From Kiritimatiellia bacterium (GTDB lineage Bacteria > Verrucomicrobiota > Kiritimatiellia > JAQICX01): DNA of 59,404 nucleotides. Position 1 is the stretch's first letter, and each line of letters opens with the position of its first letter. The translations under genes were made by a program, and so were the position numbers. The notes under the pieces were generated by a model, which ran no database searches, had not been told where the DNA came from, and saw only the letters and a program-made list of their open reading frames with translations. The stretch lies in contig JAQICX010000175.1 in assembly GCA_027858345.1 (NCBI GenBank), positions 1 through 59,404 on the forward strand, given 5' to 3'. Of this stretch, positions 27,771-37,122 are shown one piece after another.

Positions 27771-28538
27771 ATGAAAAACATGAAAAACAAAACAATATCA
27801 TTGGCACTCCTTATTATATCGGTACCATTGGCTGCATCAGCCACAACCAATGTAATAAATGAAATAATTAATAACTATTCAAAAATTAAGTCTGTATCCT
27901 GCATCGTCTCAAGAGTTATCACTTTTAACGAAAAAGATACACGTCTTCTTAGTAGAGTATATTACGAGCGCCCAAACAAATTACATGTTCAGCAAACATC
28001 TCCTCTCAATCGAAGAATCATTTGTGATGGAACAAACTTTTTCTATTATATCGATGGCGATCCAAAAGGATATTCAAGCCCGGTAGACAAACTCTCTGAA
28101 CAACAAATCATAGAACTGGTCAAAGTTCCAGGTACTTCAGAAGATATACTTTACAGATTAAAAAATATTGAACCAAAAGAGTTGTCAGGAAACGAAGAAT
28201 ATCCAACTCAGCTTGCATTTACAACAACAAACAATCTTAATATTATCGTTTACATCACTGATGAAAAAAGAATAGAAAAAATTGACTTTTTCGAATCAAA
28301 TGAATTCGCAAAACTTACATCATCATCTCATTACAGCAACTTCATAGAGGCTACTCCTGGTGTATTCGTACCAACAACACATAAGATGGTTCTAAATATT
28401 AACAAACAACAAAGAACTGAAACAGCTAAATTCTCTCACTACACTGCGAATGCTCCAATTTCCCAGTCCCTGTTTTATGCAAAACCATTTTTTAAAGGTG
28501 TAACATTCGTGGACTCATTTAAGGAAATCTACGAATAA
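27771..28538 (+). CDS. LolA-like periplasmic outer-membrane lipoprotein carrier family protein
   Basis: The 255-residue protein has a signal peptide (cleavage likely after ASA near residue 24). It then shows an open beta-barrel pattern: VINEIINNYSKIKSVSC, RVYYERPNKLHVQQTSP, RRIICDGTNFFYYIDGDPKGY and later KIDFFES. This order matches LolA/LolB-fold proteins and the related DUF2092 group. Such proteins bind acyl chains and may shuttle lipoproteins, or serve other envelope roles. It lies between the M24 peptidase and an MFS transporter in one operon, not near Lol transporter genes, so a classic LolA role is unproven. Confidence 0.72.
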   Translation: MKNMKNKTISLALLIISVPLAASATTNVINEIINNYSKIKSVSCIVSRVITFNEKDTRLLSRVYYERPNKLHVQQTSPLNRRIICDGTNFFYYIDGDPKGYSSPVDKLSEQQIIELVKVPGTSEDILYRLKNIEPKELSGNEEYPTQLAFTTTNNLNIIVYITDEKRIEKIDFFESNEFAKLTSSSHYSNFIEATPGVFVPTTHKMVLNINKQQRTETAKFSHYTANAPISQSLFYAKPFFKGVTFVDSFKEIYE

Positions 28539-28557
28539 CAAACAGGAATCATAAAGC

Positions 28558-29811
28558 ATGACACATCAACAGCGCCACCTGAAGTTTGGTAGATATGACT
28601 ACGCACAATTTTCCTCATACTTCAGCTATGCATCTGGTTCTGTGGTAGTTCCTGTTGCCCTTGTCGCTATGTCGCAACAACTAGGCTTCTCGCTGGAAGA
28701 AGGGGGTATGACATCTGGTGGTGCACTGCAGATTGCAAGAACAATCTCAATTGTCTTCACGATGATCATCTGCGGTTTTCTAGGAGCTCGCTTTGGGAAA
28801 AGACTTACATTAGGATACTCAATCTTAGCAATGGGCATTGGTATTGGTCTATGTGCAATTGCACCAAACTATAGTATTCTTTTCACTGCAATTTTAATTG
28901 CAGGCCTTGGAGAGGGTATCATCGAAGGATTGGCAACTCCATTCACTCAGGATCTGCATGTGCATGAAGAACCAGGACGATACATAAGCTTTTCACATTC
29001 ATTCTGGTCTGTTGGAATTTTTATTACAGTCTTATTAACCGGTTGGCTCATGCTAATTGGTGTGTCTTGGCGATATATAATACTAGGAGTTTCTGCATGT
29101 GGAATAATCAGTTCATTACTATACTTATTACCTAAAAGACATGGACAGAAAGCACCTGAAAACAAAGAGGTTGTCAAACCCAAAGAGATTATTAATCAAG
29201 CTAAAACCATCTTAAAAATACCGCGTTTCTGGCTGTTCTTTATTGCAATATTTTTTGCAGGTGGAGGTGAGTTCTGTCTGACCTACTGGAGTGCAAGCTA
29301 TATCCAGATTAACCTTCAAGCAACGGTCTGGGCTGGCGGGCTTGGAACCGCAATTTTTGCTTTGGGTATGTTTGTTAGCCGTACCTGTTGGGGATATATT
29401 ATCAGACAAAAAAACATTCGTTTACTTATACTTTATTCTGCAATAACCGGACTTCTATTTTCATCATGCCTGCAATACACAAATTCCCTTTGGGTATTCT
29501 TTGTCATCCTATTTGTCTGCGGAATTGCCACTGGACCATTCTGGCCTGGTATCCAGAGTTATACAACAGAAATCCTAGATAATACTGATTCCACAATGGT
29601 ATTCATACTTCTGTCATGTGCAGGAATCCCTGGATGCGGTATGTTCACCCTAATCATGGGAATAATAGGTGACCACTACGGACTCGCAAAAGCCCTCTTT
29701 CTCGTACCAGTCTGCTTCTCAATGATAGCCATAATATTCATCCTAGACCACCTACAAATCAATCGCAAAGCAAAATATGCCCATAATCTCACTCACCATA
29801 CGGAAAAATAA
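28558..29811 (+). CDS. MFS transporter
   Basis: The 417-residue protein shows about twelve membrane helices in two halves with a central loop near residues 185-215 rich in lysine. Between helices 2 and 3 it has GARFGKRLTLGY, the MFS motif A equivalent (GxxxDRxGRR), though with an altered aspartate. It resembles sugar or organic-solute MFS proteins; the substrate cannot be assigned. It is the last gene of the M24/LolA-like/MFS unit. The next 238 bp hold an imperfect palindromic repeat before ptsP. Confidence 0.88.
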   Translation: MTHQQRHLKFGRYDYAQFSSYFSYASGSVVVPVALVAMSQQLGFSLEEGGMTSGGALQIARTISIVFTMIICGFLGARFGKRLTLGYSILAMGIGIGLCAIAPNYSILFTAILIAGLGEGIIEGLATPFTQDLHVHEEPGRYISFSHSFWSVGIFITVLLTGWLMLIGVSWRYIILGVSACGIISSLLYLLPKRHGQKAPENKEVVKPKEIINQAKTILKIPRFWLFFIAIFFAGGGEFCLTYWSASYIQINLQATVWAGGLGTAIFALGMFVSRTCWGYIIRQKNIRLLILYSAITGLLFSSCLQYTNSLWVFFVILFVCGIATGPFWPGIQSYTTEILDNTDSTMVFILLSCAGIPGCGMFTLIMGIIGDHYGLAKALFLVPVCFSMIAIIFILDHLQINRKAKYAHNLTHHTEK

Positions 29812-29818
29812 TTCATTA

Positions 29819-29935
29819 GGACAACGAGAACATTGTCGACCTGGCGCGTCATAGACAAGGATTGCGAAGGCGGATCCCAGCATACAAACAAACGTTGTCT
29901 TGGAAAAGCGGGAGCGACAATGTCCTCATTGTCAT
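29819..29935. repeat. GACAACGAGGAC-type palindrome with inserted module
   Basis: The arms GGACAACGAGAACATTGTCG and GCGACAATGTCCTCATTGTC match the arms in element B copy 3 (12067-12152). Between them lies an extra piece, CCTGGCGCGTCATAGAC to GCGAAGGCGGAT, that resembles the module inserted at 18785 and 38871. This is another case of one hairpin repeat inserted in another. Confidence 0.65.
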
Positions 29936-29986
29936 AACTATTACAGCCAAAAATCAAGGTTATCGGGCATCTTTCTCAATTTTTAA

Positions 29987-30015
29987 TTGATTTCCCTCTT
30001 TCATTAAACTATACT
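29987..30015 (+). promoter_or_regulatory. Promoter of ptsP
   Basis: TTGATT (29987-29992) and TATACT (30010-30015) are separated by 17 bases, 34 bases before the ATG at 30050. Confidence 0.7.
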
Positions 30016-30049
30016 ATTGAAGTTAATTTTATTGAACACAAAGGACGTA

Positions 30050-32317
30050 ATGAACAAAAGAAACTATTTAACCTTATTTCGAAACACTGGCGAGATAACA
30101 GCACTACTGGCTCACAACAATGATATATCAATCATGATTCAGCAAATGGTTGAAATGCTGGCTGAACAATTCTCAGCAAATGTTTGTTCAATATACCTCC
30201 TTAATGATGATTCTCAAGAACTTATTCTTAATGCAACATTCGGACTCAAAAAGTCTGCCATCGGCAATGTGAAACTTAATATCGGCGAAGGATTAGTTGG
30301 ATTAGTCATGCAGACATGCGAACCTATAATAGATAACCATGCAAGCAAAAATCCACACTTTCAATACATCCCTGAAATTGGAGAAGAAGCATTTGACTCA
30401 TTTATCGCAATTCCAATTGTGCGTGGGGCAGATAAAATTGGAGTTCTTGTTTTACAAAGACTTGAAATCAACCACTTTCTTAACGAAGACATAATTGCCC
30501 TTGAAGCGGTAGCCACACAGCTTGCCGGCATGATTGAAACTGCAAAAGTTATTCTTATTGAACCGCAAAAAAACACACCGATGACATTTGTGACAACCAA
30601 AGAGATGCTTACCATCAAAGGTCAACCTGCGTCTCCTGGTGTTGCTTCTGGAACTGCACTTATTTATGAACAACTTACTTTCACTGATTCTAAAACAGAT
30701 AGTGTTATTGGGCAACTTACAGGTTTAGAAGCAATTAAAAAACTTGAAAATGCAATCAAAATTTCAGTTGAACAAATTGAGACAATGCAAAAGACATTAG
30801 AACAAAAGCTTCCTGAAGCCACAAATCTTATCTTTGCTGCTCATCTTATGATGCTGAGAGACAGCTCTTTCTCTGGTGCAATGTTCAAACTCATTGAGGA
30901 TGGTGCGTCCCTGCAAGACAGCATCAAAGAAATATCAAACAAATTCATTCACATTTTCAGCAACAGTCCTCATGCTTATATGAGAGAAAAAACTGATGAC
31001 ATACAAGATATAACATGGCGACTCGAAAACAACCTTGACTCAAACTCCAACAAAAACACAAAACAGTTTGGAATACAAGATAAAATCATTATTGCATCTA
31101 CAATATATCCATCTGATGTTGTTAAACTTGTTTTAGAAAAAGCAAATGGACTTATACTGACTGATGGTGGTGTAACATCACACGTTTCAATCATAGCTCG
31201 TTCATTGAATCTACCGCTAGTAATATCCAATGATCAGACCCTAAAGAATCTGACACACAAACATAACATAATTTTTGATGGTGCTGGTGGTGATATATAT
31301 ATCAACCCAACAGAACAGACTATTGAAACATTTAATGACGAAATCTACAATACCTTCTCTGCCGAAGATTTCGCTGACCAGATGCAGCCTAAAACCTTCA
31401 CAAAAGATGGCACAAGGATTCTGCTGCATGCAAACATCAACCTTCTTGGAGAGCTCAAAACAGCAAAAGCACTTAAAGCAGAGGGAATAGGTCTATACCG
31501 AACAGAATTTCCATTTCTTGTTCGCTCAACATTTCCAACAGAAGAAGAGCAGATTGAAACATATAGCAAACTTATCAGTGCATTTGAGAATCAACCTGTA
31601 TGTCTAAGAACACTCGATGTGGGTGGTGACAAAGTGCTGGCCTACTATGACCACGGTGACGATGCAAATCCTGAACTTGGACTGAGATCAATAAGATTTA
31701 CTCTTAAACATCCAACCATGTTTGCAAAGCAATTGAGTGCAATTCTAAGGGCTGGAGCCAAAACAACAGATTTGAACATTATGTTCCCTATGATATCAAG
31801 CATTGATGAATTGGACAAATCCATCGAACTTTTAAATGATGTAAAAGCAAAACTAAAAAAACAAAATGTAGACTTTTGCGAAAATCCAAAACTGGGAATC
31901 ATGATTGAACTTCCGTCTGTGCTAAGCATTCTTGATTCACTAGCTGAAATGGTAGACTTTTTCTGCATTGGAACAAATGATTTTGTTCAATATATGCTCG
32001 CAGTTGACAGAGGTAATGAAAAAATTGCAGAGTACTACTGCCCACATCACCCAGCTGTACTAAGAGCTCTTAAACAAATTGTGGAACAAGGACAAAAGAG
32101 CAACATTGATATATCAATATGTGGCGAAATGGCTCACCAAATGAAATATATACCTTTCCTACTTGGCATTGGTATAAGAAAAATTAGTCTTGACCCACAA
32201 CACATGCCAACTGTTCAACAATTTATATCAAATATCACTATTGATGAAGCCGAAAATCAGGCAAATATTATTCTAACAAAAAATCGCATAACCGAGATCG
32301 CAAAGCTCCTCAGCTAA
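30050..32317 (+). CDS. ptsP: Phosphoenolpyruvate--protein phosphotransferase EI-Ntr (GAF-domain PtsP)
   Basis: The 755-residue protein has an N-terminal GAF domain (about 10-155). The PTS EI N-terminal domain follows (about 190-310), with the phosphohistidine domain holding H378 in GGVTSHVSIIAR (swivelling domain), and the PEP-binding TIM barrel (about 430-740) with GIGLYRTEF, LRTLDVGGDK and the GEMA motif near the end. It takes phosphate from PEP and passes it to HPr/NPr. The GAF domain suggests control by a small ligand, glutamine in proteobacterial homologues. The EIIA fusion at 331-1167 is a probable terminal acceptor. I chose the ATG at 30050 with AAGGA just upstream rather than the earlier in-frame TTG. 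It is monocistronic. Confidence 0.95.
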   Translation: MNKRNYLTLFRNTGEITALLAHNNDISIMIQQMVEMLAEQFSANVCSIYLLNDDSQELILNATFGLKKSAIGNVKLNIGEGLVGLVMQTCEPIIDNHASKNPHFQYIPEIGEEAFDSFIAIPIVRGADKIGVLVLQRLEINHFLNEDIIALEAVATQLAGMIETAKVILIEPQKNTPMTFVTTKEMLTIKGQPASPGVASGTALIYEQLTFTDSKTDSVIGQLTGLEAIKKLENAIKISVEQIETMQKTLEQKLPEATNLIFAAHLMMLRDSSFSGAMFKLIEDGASLQDSIKEISNKFIHIFSNSPHAYMREKTDDIQDITWRLENNLDSNSNKNTKQFGIQDKIIIASTIYPSDVVKLVLEKANGLILTDGGVTSHVSIIARSLNLPLVISNDQTLKNLTHKHNIIFDGAGGDIYINPTEQTIETFNDEIYNTFSAEDFADQMQPKTFTKDGTRILLHANINLLGELKTAKALKAEGIGLYRTEFPFLVRSTFPTEEEQIETYSKLISAFENQPVCLRTLDVGGDKVLAYYDHGDDANPELGLRSIRFTLKHPTMFAKQLSAILRAGAKTTDLNIMFPMISSIDELDKSIELLNDVKAKLKKQNVDFCENPKLGIMIELPSVLSILDSLAEMVDFFCIGTNDFVQYMLAVDRGNEKIAEYYCPHHPAVLRALKQIVEQGQKSNIDISICGEMAHQMKYIPFLLGIGIRKISLDPQHMPTVQQFISNITIDEAENQANIILTKNRITEIAKLLS

Positions 32318-32438
32318 ACACAGTTCCCATAAGGGCGAGGCAGGCCTAACCCCTACTCCTTCCTTACCTTCCTTCTTCCTTCCCTCACTTCCCTCTATCT
32401 TCCTTCTTCCTTCCCACCTCCCACTTATCACTTCCCAC
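32318..32438. repeat. Decayed REP unit plus pyrimidine heptamer array
   Basis: A degenerate REP palindrome occurs at 32328-32356 (AGGGCGAGGCAGGCCTAACC). It is followed by a 7-bp-period CTTCCTT/CTTCCCA/ACTTATC array up to the AraC gene stop. No gene or terminator is clear. Confidence 0.7.
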
Positions 32439-33326
32439 TTAATAAGGCATCACCCCTCTTTTCCGAAACTCACCTGGAGACTCCCCAATTTCATTCTTGA
32501 AAGCCCTAGCAAAATGAGATCCCGGCTCATTACCAACCCGCAATGCAATATCTTTAATCGGCAATGTCGTATCTTTCAATAAAGTGCATGCTTCTCGCAT
32601 CTTTATCTTCATTATCAACTTATATGGAGAAATTCGAATTTCTTTTGCAAAGACTCTGCTCAAATGCTCTTGCGATATATTCAAATCATCAGCAAGCATT
32701 GCAACATTATATGGGGTTCGTAGATTTTGTTCAATTAGCTTATAAGATTTTCTGATAATCTTTGCATTCGTACTACCAGTATGTTCGACAGATGATGCAA
32801 TGTCAATAAGAGAACACAGAAGACTATTAACCAAAATAATACTCTCACCAGTACTTATTTCCAAAACTTTTTCTTTAGCATCTTTAAAATGCATTAACTT
32901 TTTAACAATATGTAAATCATTGCTCAAGTCATATAAATGTCCATATTCTTTGATAATACTTTCTGTCTGCAAACTCTTGTCTTCAAACACAAAAAACATA
33001 AAATTCCATCCTTCTCTATTCTCTTTTGGAAGATAATAAATTATATTAGGATCAGATACATCGACCAAAAAAGCTTGCTTCTCTTTTATTGTATGTGTTA
33101 TTTCGCCAATTTTTAACGCCCCAAAACCTTTCAGACTATATTGAAAAACATATTGATTTTTTTCACTTATTCTATCTTTGCCATGATTATAATACATTGC
33201 GTGATTTGTAGTATTAGAACAGCTAATTCCCAATGCACGTGGCAGATTCTCAACCTTTTTTATGCTGTAAAACCGTGTTTGCCACAACAATTCCTCTTTT
33301 TGTTTCAAATTGGCTCTCATAATCAA
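32439..33326 (-). CDS. AraC-family transcriptional regulator
   Basis: The 295-residue protein has an N-terminal cupin-like ligand domain (about 20-160) and a C-terminal AraC DNA-binding domain (about 195-292) with two helix-turn-helix units: NVAMLADDLNISQEHLSRVF and PIKDIALRVGNEPGSHFARA. It is divergently transcribed from the GH4 gene with 112 bp between, so it very likely controls that gene in response to a sugar. The start may be the TTG at 33326, which has AAGGAA seven bases upstream; the ATG at 33320 has poorer spacing. The promoter of the GH4 gene at 33347-33376 lies between, where the regulator would bind. Confidence 0.92.
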   Translation of the reverse strand: MIMRANLKQKEELLWQTRFYSIKKVENLPRALGISCSNTTNHAMYYNHGKDRISEKNQYVFQYSLKGFGALKIGEITHTIKEKQAFLVDVSDPNIIYYLPKENREGWNFMFFVFEDKSLQTESIIKEYGHLYDLSNDLHIVKKLMHFKDAKEKVLEISTGESIILVNSLLCSLIDIASSVEHTGSTNAKIIRKSYKLIEQNLRTPYNVAMLADDLNISQEHLSRVFAKEIRISPYKLIMKIKMREACTLLKDTTLPIKDIALRVGNEPGSHFARAFKNEIGESPGEFRKRGVMPY

Positions 33327-33346
33327 ATATTGGTTCCTTTTTTACT

Positions 33347-33376
33347 TTGACTTTTACAATCAACAAGCATTATAGT
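33347..33376 (+). promoter_or_regulatory. Promoter of the GH4 gene
   Basis: TTGACT (33347-33352) and TATAGT (33371-33376) with an 18-base spacer. It lies in the divergent region shared with the AraC regulator; an operator is expected here but no clear direct repeat pair could be singled out. Confidence 0.6.
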
Positions 33377-33438
33377 ACCCACAGAAAATTTAAACAAGTA
33401 AAATTATAATCACAAAAAGTACATAAAGGAAATACACA

Positions 33439-34788
33439 ATGGCAAAAGTAGTTTTTATTGGAGCAGGTAGCTTTGGATTTACACGAAAAGTATTCAGAGA
33501 CTTAATGAATTTTGAGACTCTCAGTGGTGCAGAGATTGGTTTAGTAGATATTAACCAGGATCGCTTAGACATGGCAAACGAATCATGTTCAAAAATTCTT
33601 AAGGAAGGTAACTTCAATGCAACAATCACAACATCAACAGACCGCCGGGAAATATTGAAAGATGCTGATGCTGTGATTATAACAATTTTACAAGGAGACA
33701 CATCTGTTTGGCAGCACGACATTCTGATTCCTAAAAAATACGGCGTTGACATCAACGTTGGCGACACAAGAGGTGTTGCTGGCGTATTCAGAGCCTTAAG
33801 AACTATTCCTGTAATGCTCAACATATGCAAAGACATGGAAGAACTTTGCCCAAAAGCACTAGTACTTAACTATACAAACCCAATGGCAATTCTATGTCAT
33901 GCTGTGCAGAGAACAAGCAGTATGAATTTCACGGGTCTATGTCATAGTGTTCAAGGCACAATAGGCATGATTGCAAAATGGCTGGAACTACCTGCTGACG
34001 AAATAGACTACACATGTGCAGGACTTAACCATCTTTCATGGTATACAAAGCTTGAACATAAAGGTAAAGACCTATATCCACAGCTAAAAGATACTGTCAA
34101 CAACAACGAAGAAGTTTATAACGAAGAAATTGTTCGTAACGAAATGTTTAAAGCTTTTGACTACTACGTGACAGAATCCAGTGGTCACAACTCTGAATAC
34201 ACATGGTGGTTCAGAAAACGCCCTGAACTCATTGAAAAATATTGCAAAGATGGTACAGGCTGGAATCCAGGTGAATTTGCTTACATACTAAACGAATACA
34301 AAAAACGTGATAATACATGGCTGAATGACTTCAAAGAGTGGATCAACAGTCCAGATTGGGATGATGAAGAGAAAAAGCAGAAAATGATGGAAACATCACA
34401 TGAATATGCATCACATATCATCAATGCATATCTTGGTGGAGAACCATTCAAATTTAATGGAAACGTAAAAAACACAGGATTAATCACAAATCTGCCAAAT
34501 GGTTGCTGCGTTGAAGTTCCGGTTCTTGCAACTCGTGGAACTCTTGAACCAATATACGTTGGCGATATTCCATTGCCACCACTACCATTGACAACATTGA
34601 CTGCAATTACAGAGCAAATGGCTGTTGAAGCATCACTAACTGGCAATCCAAAACTTGTATATCAAGCAATTGCACAGGATCCATTGACAGCAGCAGTACT
34701 ATCGCTAGCTGAGATAAAAGAAATGGTAAACGAAATGTTAGAAGCAAATAAAAACTTCCTTCCTCATTTCAAATCCCTAAAAGCTTAA
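33439..34788 (+). CDS. Glycoside hydrolase family 4, alpha-galactosidase type
   Basis: The 449-residue enzyme has the NAD-binding start VVFIGAGSFGFT (4-15) and the GH4 metal and catalytic region: NYTNPMA at 144-150, CHSVQ at 168-172 with metal-binding C168 and H169, and AGLNHLSW at 194-201 with H198. GH4 enzymes use NAD+ and Mn2+ in a redox-elimination mechanism and act in the cytoplasm. The CHSV motif is that of MelA-like alpha-galactosidases rather than the phospho-glycosidase types (CDMP, CNVP). Substrate is therefore probably an unphosphorylated alpha-galactoside, although related glycosides are possible. It has an AAAGGAAATACACA ribosome binding site and is probably under the divergent AraC regulator. 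A GCTCCACGAGC hairpin follows the stop codon. Confidence 0.92.
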   Translation: MAKVVFIGAGSFGFTRKVFRDLMNFETLSGAEIGLVDINQDRLDMANESCSKILKEGNFNATITTSTDRREILKDADAVIITILQGDTSVWQHDILIPKKYGVDINVGDTRGVAGVFRALRTIPVMLNICKDMEELCPKALVLNYTNPMAILCHAVQRTSSMNFTGLCHSVQGTIGMIAKWLELPADEIDYTCAGLNHLSWYTKLEHKGKDLYPQLKDTVNNNEEVYNEEIVRNEMFKAFDYYVTESSGHNSEYTWWFRKRPELIEKYCKDGTGWNPGEFAYILNEYKKRDNTWLNDFKEWINSPDWDDEEKKQKMMETSHEYASHIINAYLGGEPFKFNGNVKNTGLITNLPNGCCVEVPVLATRGTLEPIYVGDIPLPPLPLTTLTAITEQMAVEASLTGNPKLVYQAIAQDPLTAAVLSLAEIKEMVNEMLEANKNFLPHFKSLKA

Positions 34789-34796
34789 CTCACTGT

Positions 34797-34822
34797 GCTC
34801 CACGAGCGATGGCTCGTGGAGC
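34797..34822 (+). terminator. Perfect 11-bp stem-loop after the GH4 gene
   Basis: GCTCCACGAGC, loop GATG and GCTCGTGGAGC start 9 bases after the GH4 stop codon. The position suits a transcription end, but no T tract follows, so it could be a 3' stabiliser or another palindromic module. Confidence 0.45.
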
Positions 34823-34841
34823 GAGATTCTCCCTCTTCTCC

Positions 34842-34870
34842 CCCGTACGGGCGAGGCATGCCTCGCCCCT
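34842..34870. repeat. REP palindrome, copy 2
   Basis: CCCGTACGGG plus GGCGAGGCATGCCTCGCC plus CCT, ending directly before the stop codon region of the small minus-strand gene at 34872. Confidence 0.85.
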
Positions 34871-34871
34871 T

Positions 34872-35210
34872 CTAAATCAATTCAACCGACTCAATATCGC
34901 TATTATAAAAGAACACCTTCCCCACATTCAGATAAAGCGGAAGACCACTATCAATTTCAGCCGGCTTCTCAACAAGCACCAGCTTCCCCTCATACACACC
35001 CTCAAAATCAACAAGAGTTACCCTAACACACTTATTAACTGGCACATTCCACTCCTTGGCAACCTGAGCAAAATACTTTTCCAGCTCGGTTCGAAAAGCC
35101 TCAACACCATTACTACTTCCATTCTCAAAATCAAAAATTCCCTGACTAGGCACATCAAAGCTCGGATGCTTAAAATTGCCATCAACCAGATCTCTATCAT
35201 CACAATCCAT
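34872..35210 (-). CDS. Hypothetical protein, 112 aa
   Basis: I do not recognise this small acidic soluble protein. It has no signal or membrane segment. The middle (FRTELEKYFAQVAKEWNVPVNKCVRVTLVDF) alternates a helix and a beta strand, and the C-terminus is beta-rich, which suggests a compact alpha/beta fold. It is flanked by REP palindromes on both sides (34842-34870 and 35284-35313). Coding is supported by length, codon composition and lack of repeat content; evidence is moderate only. Confidence 0.6.
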   Translation of the reverse strand: MDCDDRDLVDGNFKHPSFDVPSQGIFDFENGSSNGVEAFRTELEKYFAQVAKEWNVPVNKCVRVTLVDFEGVYEGKLVLVEKPAEIDSGLPLYLNVGKVFFYNSDIESVELI

Positions 35211-35283
35211 AATTTATACTCCAAATTTAAAATATTTCCGGGTATATTATCAAAACACCACAACAATTCCAATAACATTTTTT

Positions 35284-35313
35284 CTGTACGGGCGAGGCAT
35301 GCCTCGCCCCTAC
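35284..35313. repeat. REP palindrome, copy 3
   Basis: TGTACGGG joined to GGCGAGGCATGCCTCGCC and followed by CCTAC, identical in the core to copies 1 and 2. It lies upstream of the gltX promoter. Confidence 0.85.
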
Positions 35314-35357
35314 ATATCAATTCTTATCAAATTTCCTTCATCAACCATCAATTATTA

Positions 35358-35386
35358 TTGATTATTCAAAGACATTTAACTATAAT
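35358..35386 (+). promoter_or_regulatory. Promoter of gltX
   Basis: TTGATT (35358-35363), 17 bases, TATAAT (35381-35386). The upstream 11 bases and the -35 region are identical to those of the M24 operon promoter at 26458. Confidence 0.75.
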
Positions 35387-35418
35387 TCCCCATTGAACCC
35401 TAATAAGAAGAATTGAAA

Positions 35419-36921
35419 ATGACAAAAATACGAACAAGAATAGCACCATCTCCAACAGGAGACCCACATATAGGAACTGCTTATATAGCTCTTTTTAACT
35501 ATGCCTTTGCAAAAAGCCAAGGTGGCGACTTCATTCTAAGAATTGAAGACACAGACCAGACACGCTCAACAAAGGAGTCAGAGCAGGCAATTTTTGATGC
35601 CCTCCACTGGGTTGGAATCAATTGGGACGAAGGTCCTGATGTTGGAGGCGACAAAGGTCCTTATAGGCAGAGCGAGCGTTTTGAAACATACAAAGAGTAC
35701 TGTCAAAAGCTTATTGACAACGGCACAGCATACTACTGTTTCTGCACATCAGAAAGACTAGCTGAACTGCGAATGAAGCAAGAAGCTGAAAAGTCAGACG
35801 TCCTTGGCTACGACAGCCACTGTGCAACACTTTCAAAAGAAGAAGTGGAAACAAGACTTGCAAATAAAGAACCATTTGTTGTCCGACTCAAAACGCCAAA
35901 AGATGGCGATTGCAAGTTCAATGATAGACTTCGTGGTGAGATCAGCATTCCATGGAAAACAATTGATGACCAAGTGCTGCTTAAAACAGATGGGTTCCCA
36001 ACCTATCATTTGGCAAACGTTGTTGATGACCACTTAATGGAAATCACACACGTACTGCGTGGCGAAGAGTGGATTAACTCAGCTCCAAAGCACTTTATGC
36101 TATATCAGGCATTTGGGTGGGACGCACCTGAAATCATTCATTTTCCGCTACTTAGAAACCCTGATAGGTCAAAGCTATCAAAGCGAAAGAATCCAACAAG
36201 TATTTTATACTACAGACAAGCAGGCTTCCTTCCTGAGGCAGTGCTTAACTTTTTAGGTCTTTTGGCATACAGTATGCCAGATGAAAGCGAAGAGTTTACA
36301 CTACAGCAGATGGTTGATGTCTTTGACATTGATAGAGTCAGTGCAGGTGGTCCAATTTTTGATGTTCAGAAACTAAGAAACTTTAATGCAAGATACATCA
36401 GAAACTTGTCACCGGAGGAACTCTGGCAAAGACTACAGGAGTGGTTTATCAATGATAATACACTTCTTCAAGTTGCCAAAATGGCTCAGCCAAGACTAAG
36501 CCAGCTTACTGACTTTATGCCTTTGGCTACACCCATCTTTCAAGACAAACTGAACTACAATGCTGAAGCAATAACATCAACAGTTGATGTGGATGAACAA
36601 GCTCCAATGCTTCTTAGAACACTTCAATGGGAAATTGAAAAGAAAACACAATGGAACAAAGATGCTGTTGGAGAAGTATTTGGTATCATTGCCGAAAAAG
36701 AAGAGATAAAGACAAAGAAACTGATGCCGCTATGCTATACAGTATTCAGTGGTTCAACAGTTGCACTGCCTCTTTATGAAAGTATGGTACTCATTGGCAA
36801 AGATCTATGCCTGCGCAGAATTCAGTACGCACTCGAAACACTGGAAGAGAGTGGAATAACCCTAAAAGGAAAACCACTGAAAAGATTTACAAAAGAATAT
36901 CAATTTAAATATAACTCATAA
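35419..36921 (+). CDS. gltX: Glutamate--tRNA ligase
   Basis: The 500-residue class I synthetase charges tRNA-Glu in the cytoplasm. The HIGH-type motif SPTGDPHIG is at 11-19 and the KMSKS-type motif KLSKR at 252-256. The catalytic Rossmann region and the C-terminal anticodon-binding helical cage are both complete. I took the ATG at 35419; an in-frame TTG two codons earlier is the only alternative. glnS follows 201 bp downstream, so this organism seems to have separate enzymes for glutamate and glutamine charging, which would make GluRS of the discriminating kind; that is inference. Confidence 0.97.
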   Translation: MTKIRTRIAPSPTGDPHIGTAYIALFNYAFAKSQGGDFILRIEDTDQTRSTKESEQAIFDALHWVGINWDEGPDVGGDKGPYRQSERFETYKEYCQKLIDNGTAYYCFCTSERLAELRMKQEAEKSDVLGYDSHCATLSKEEVETRLANKEPFVVRLKTPKDGDCKFNDRLRGEISIPWKTIDDQVLLKTDGFPTYHLANVVDDHLMEITHVLRGEEWINSAPKHFMLYQAFGWDAPEIIHFPLLRNPDRSKLSKRKNPTSILYYRQAGFLPEAVLNFLGLLAYSMPDESEEFTLQQMVDVFDIDRVSAGGPIFDVQKLRNFNARYIRNLSPEELWQRLQEWFINDNTLLQVAKMAQPRLSQLTDFMPLATPIFQDKLNYNAEAITSTVDVDEQAPMLLRTLQWEIEKKTQWNKDAVGEVFGIIAEKEEIKTKKLMPLCYTVFSGSTVALPLYESMVLIGKDLCLRRIQYALETLEESGITLKGKPLKRFTKEYQFKYNS

Positions 36922-37122
36922 TAAGAATTAAAACCTGTATTATTCATAAACTTTGTGACGAAATAGCGTAGAGTGCTTTAAGTCAATGAGATAGTGCAGA
37001 ATAACAGATGTAGGTTTATAAACATAAATCAAATTTGTTATTCAAGCTAACTCTTTGAATTTGAGTGCAATACGCTATTGCAGTAGATTTTTATGAATAT
37101 TTCAGGTTAAACGGAATAAAAA

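Noticed and set aside
34809-35396. 195-codon rightward open frame
   Set aside because: It begins in a REP palindrome, crosses two REP units and runs opposite the more plausible 112-residue gene; its translation repeats the RARHAS string of the palindromes.
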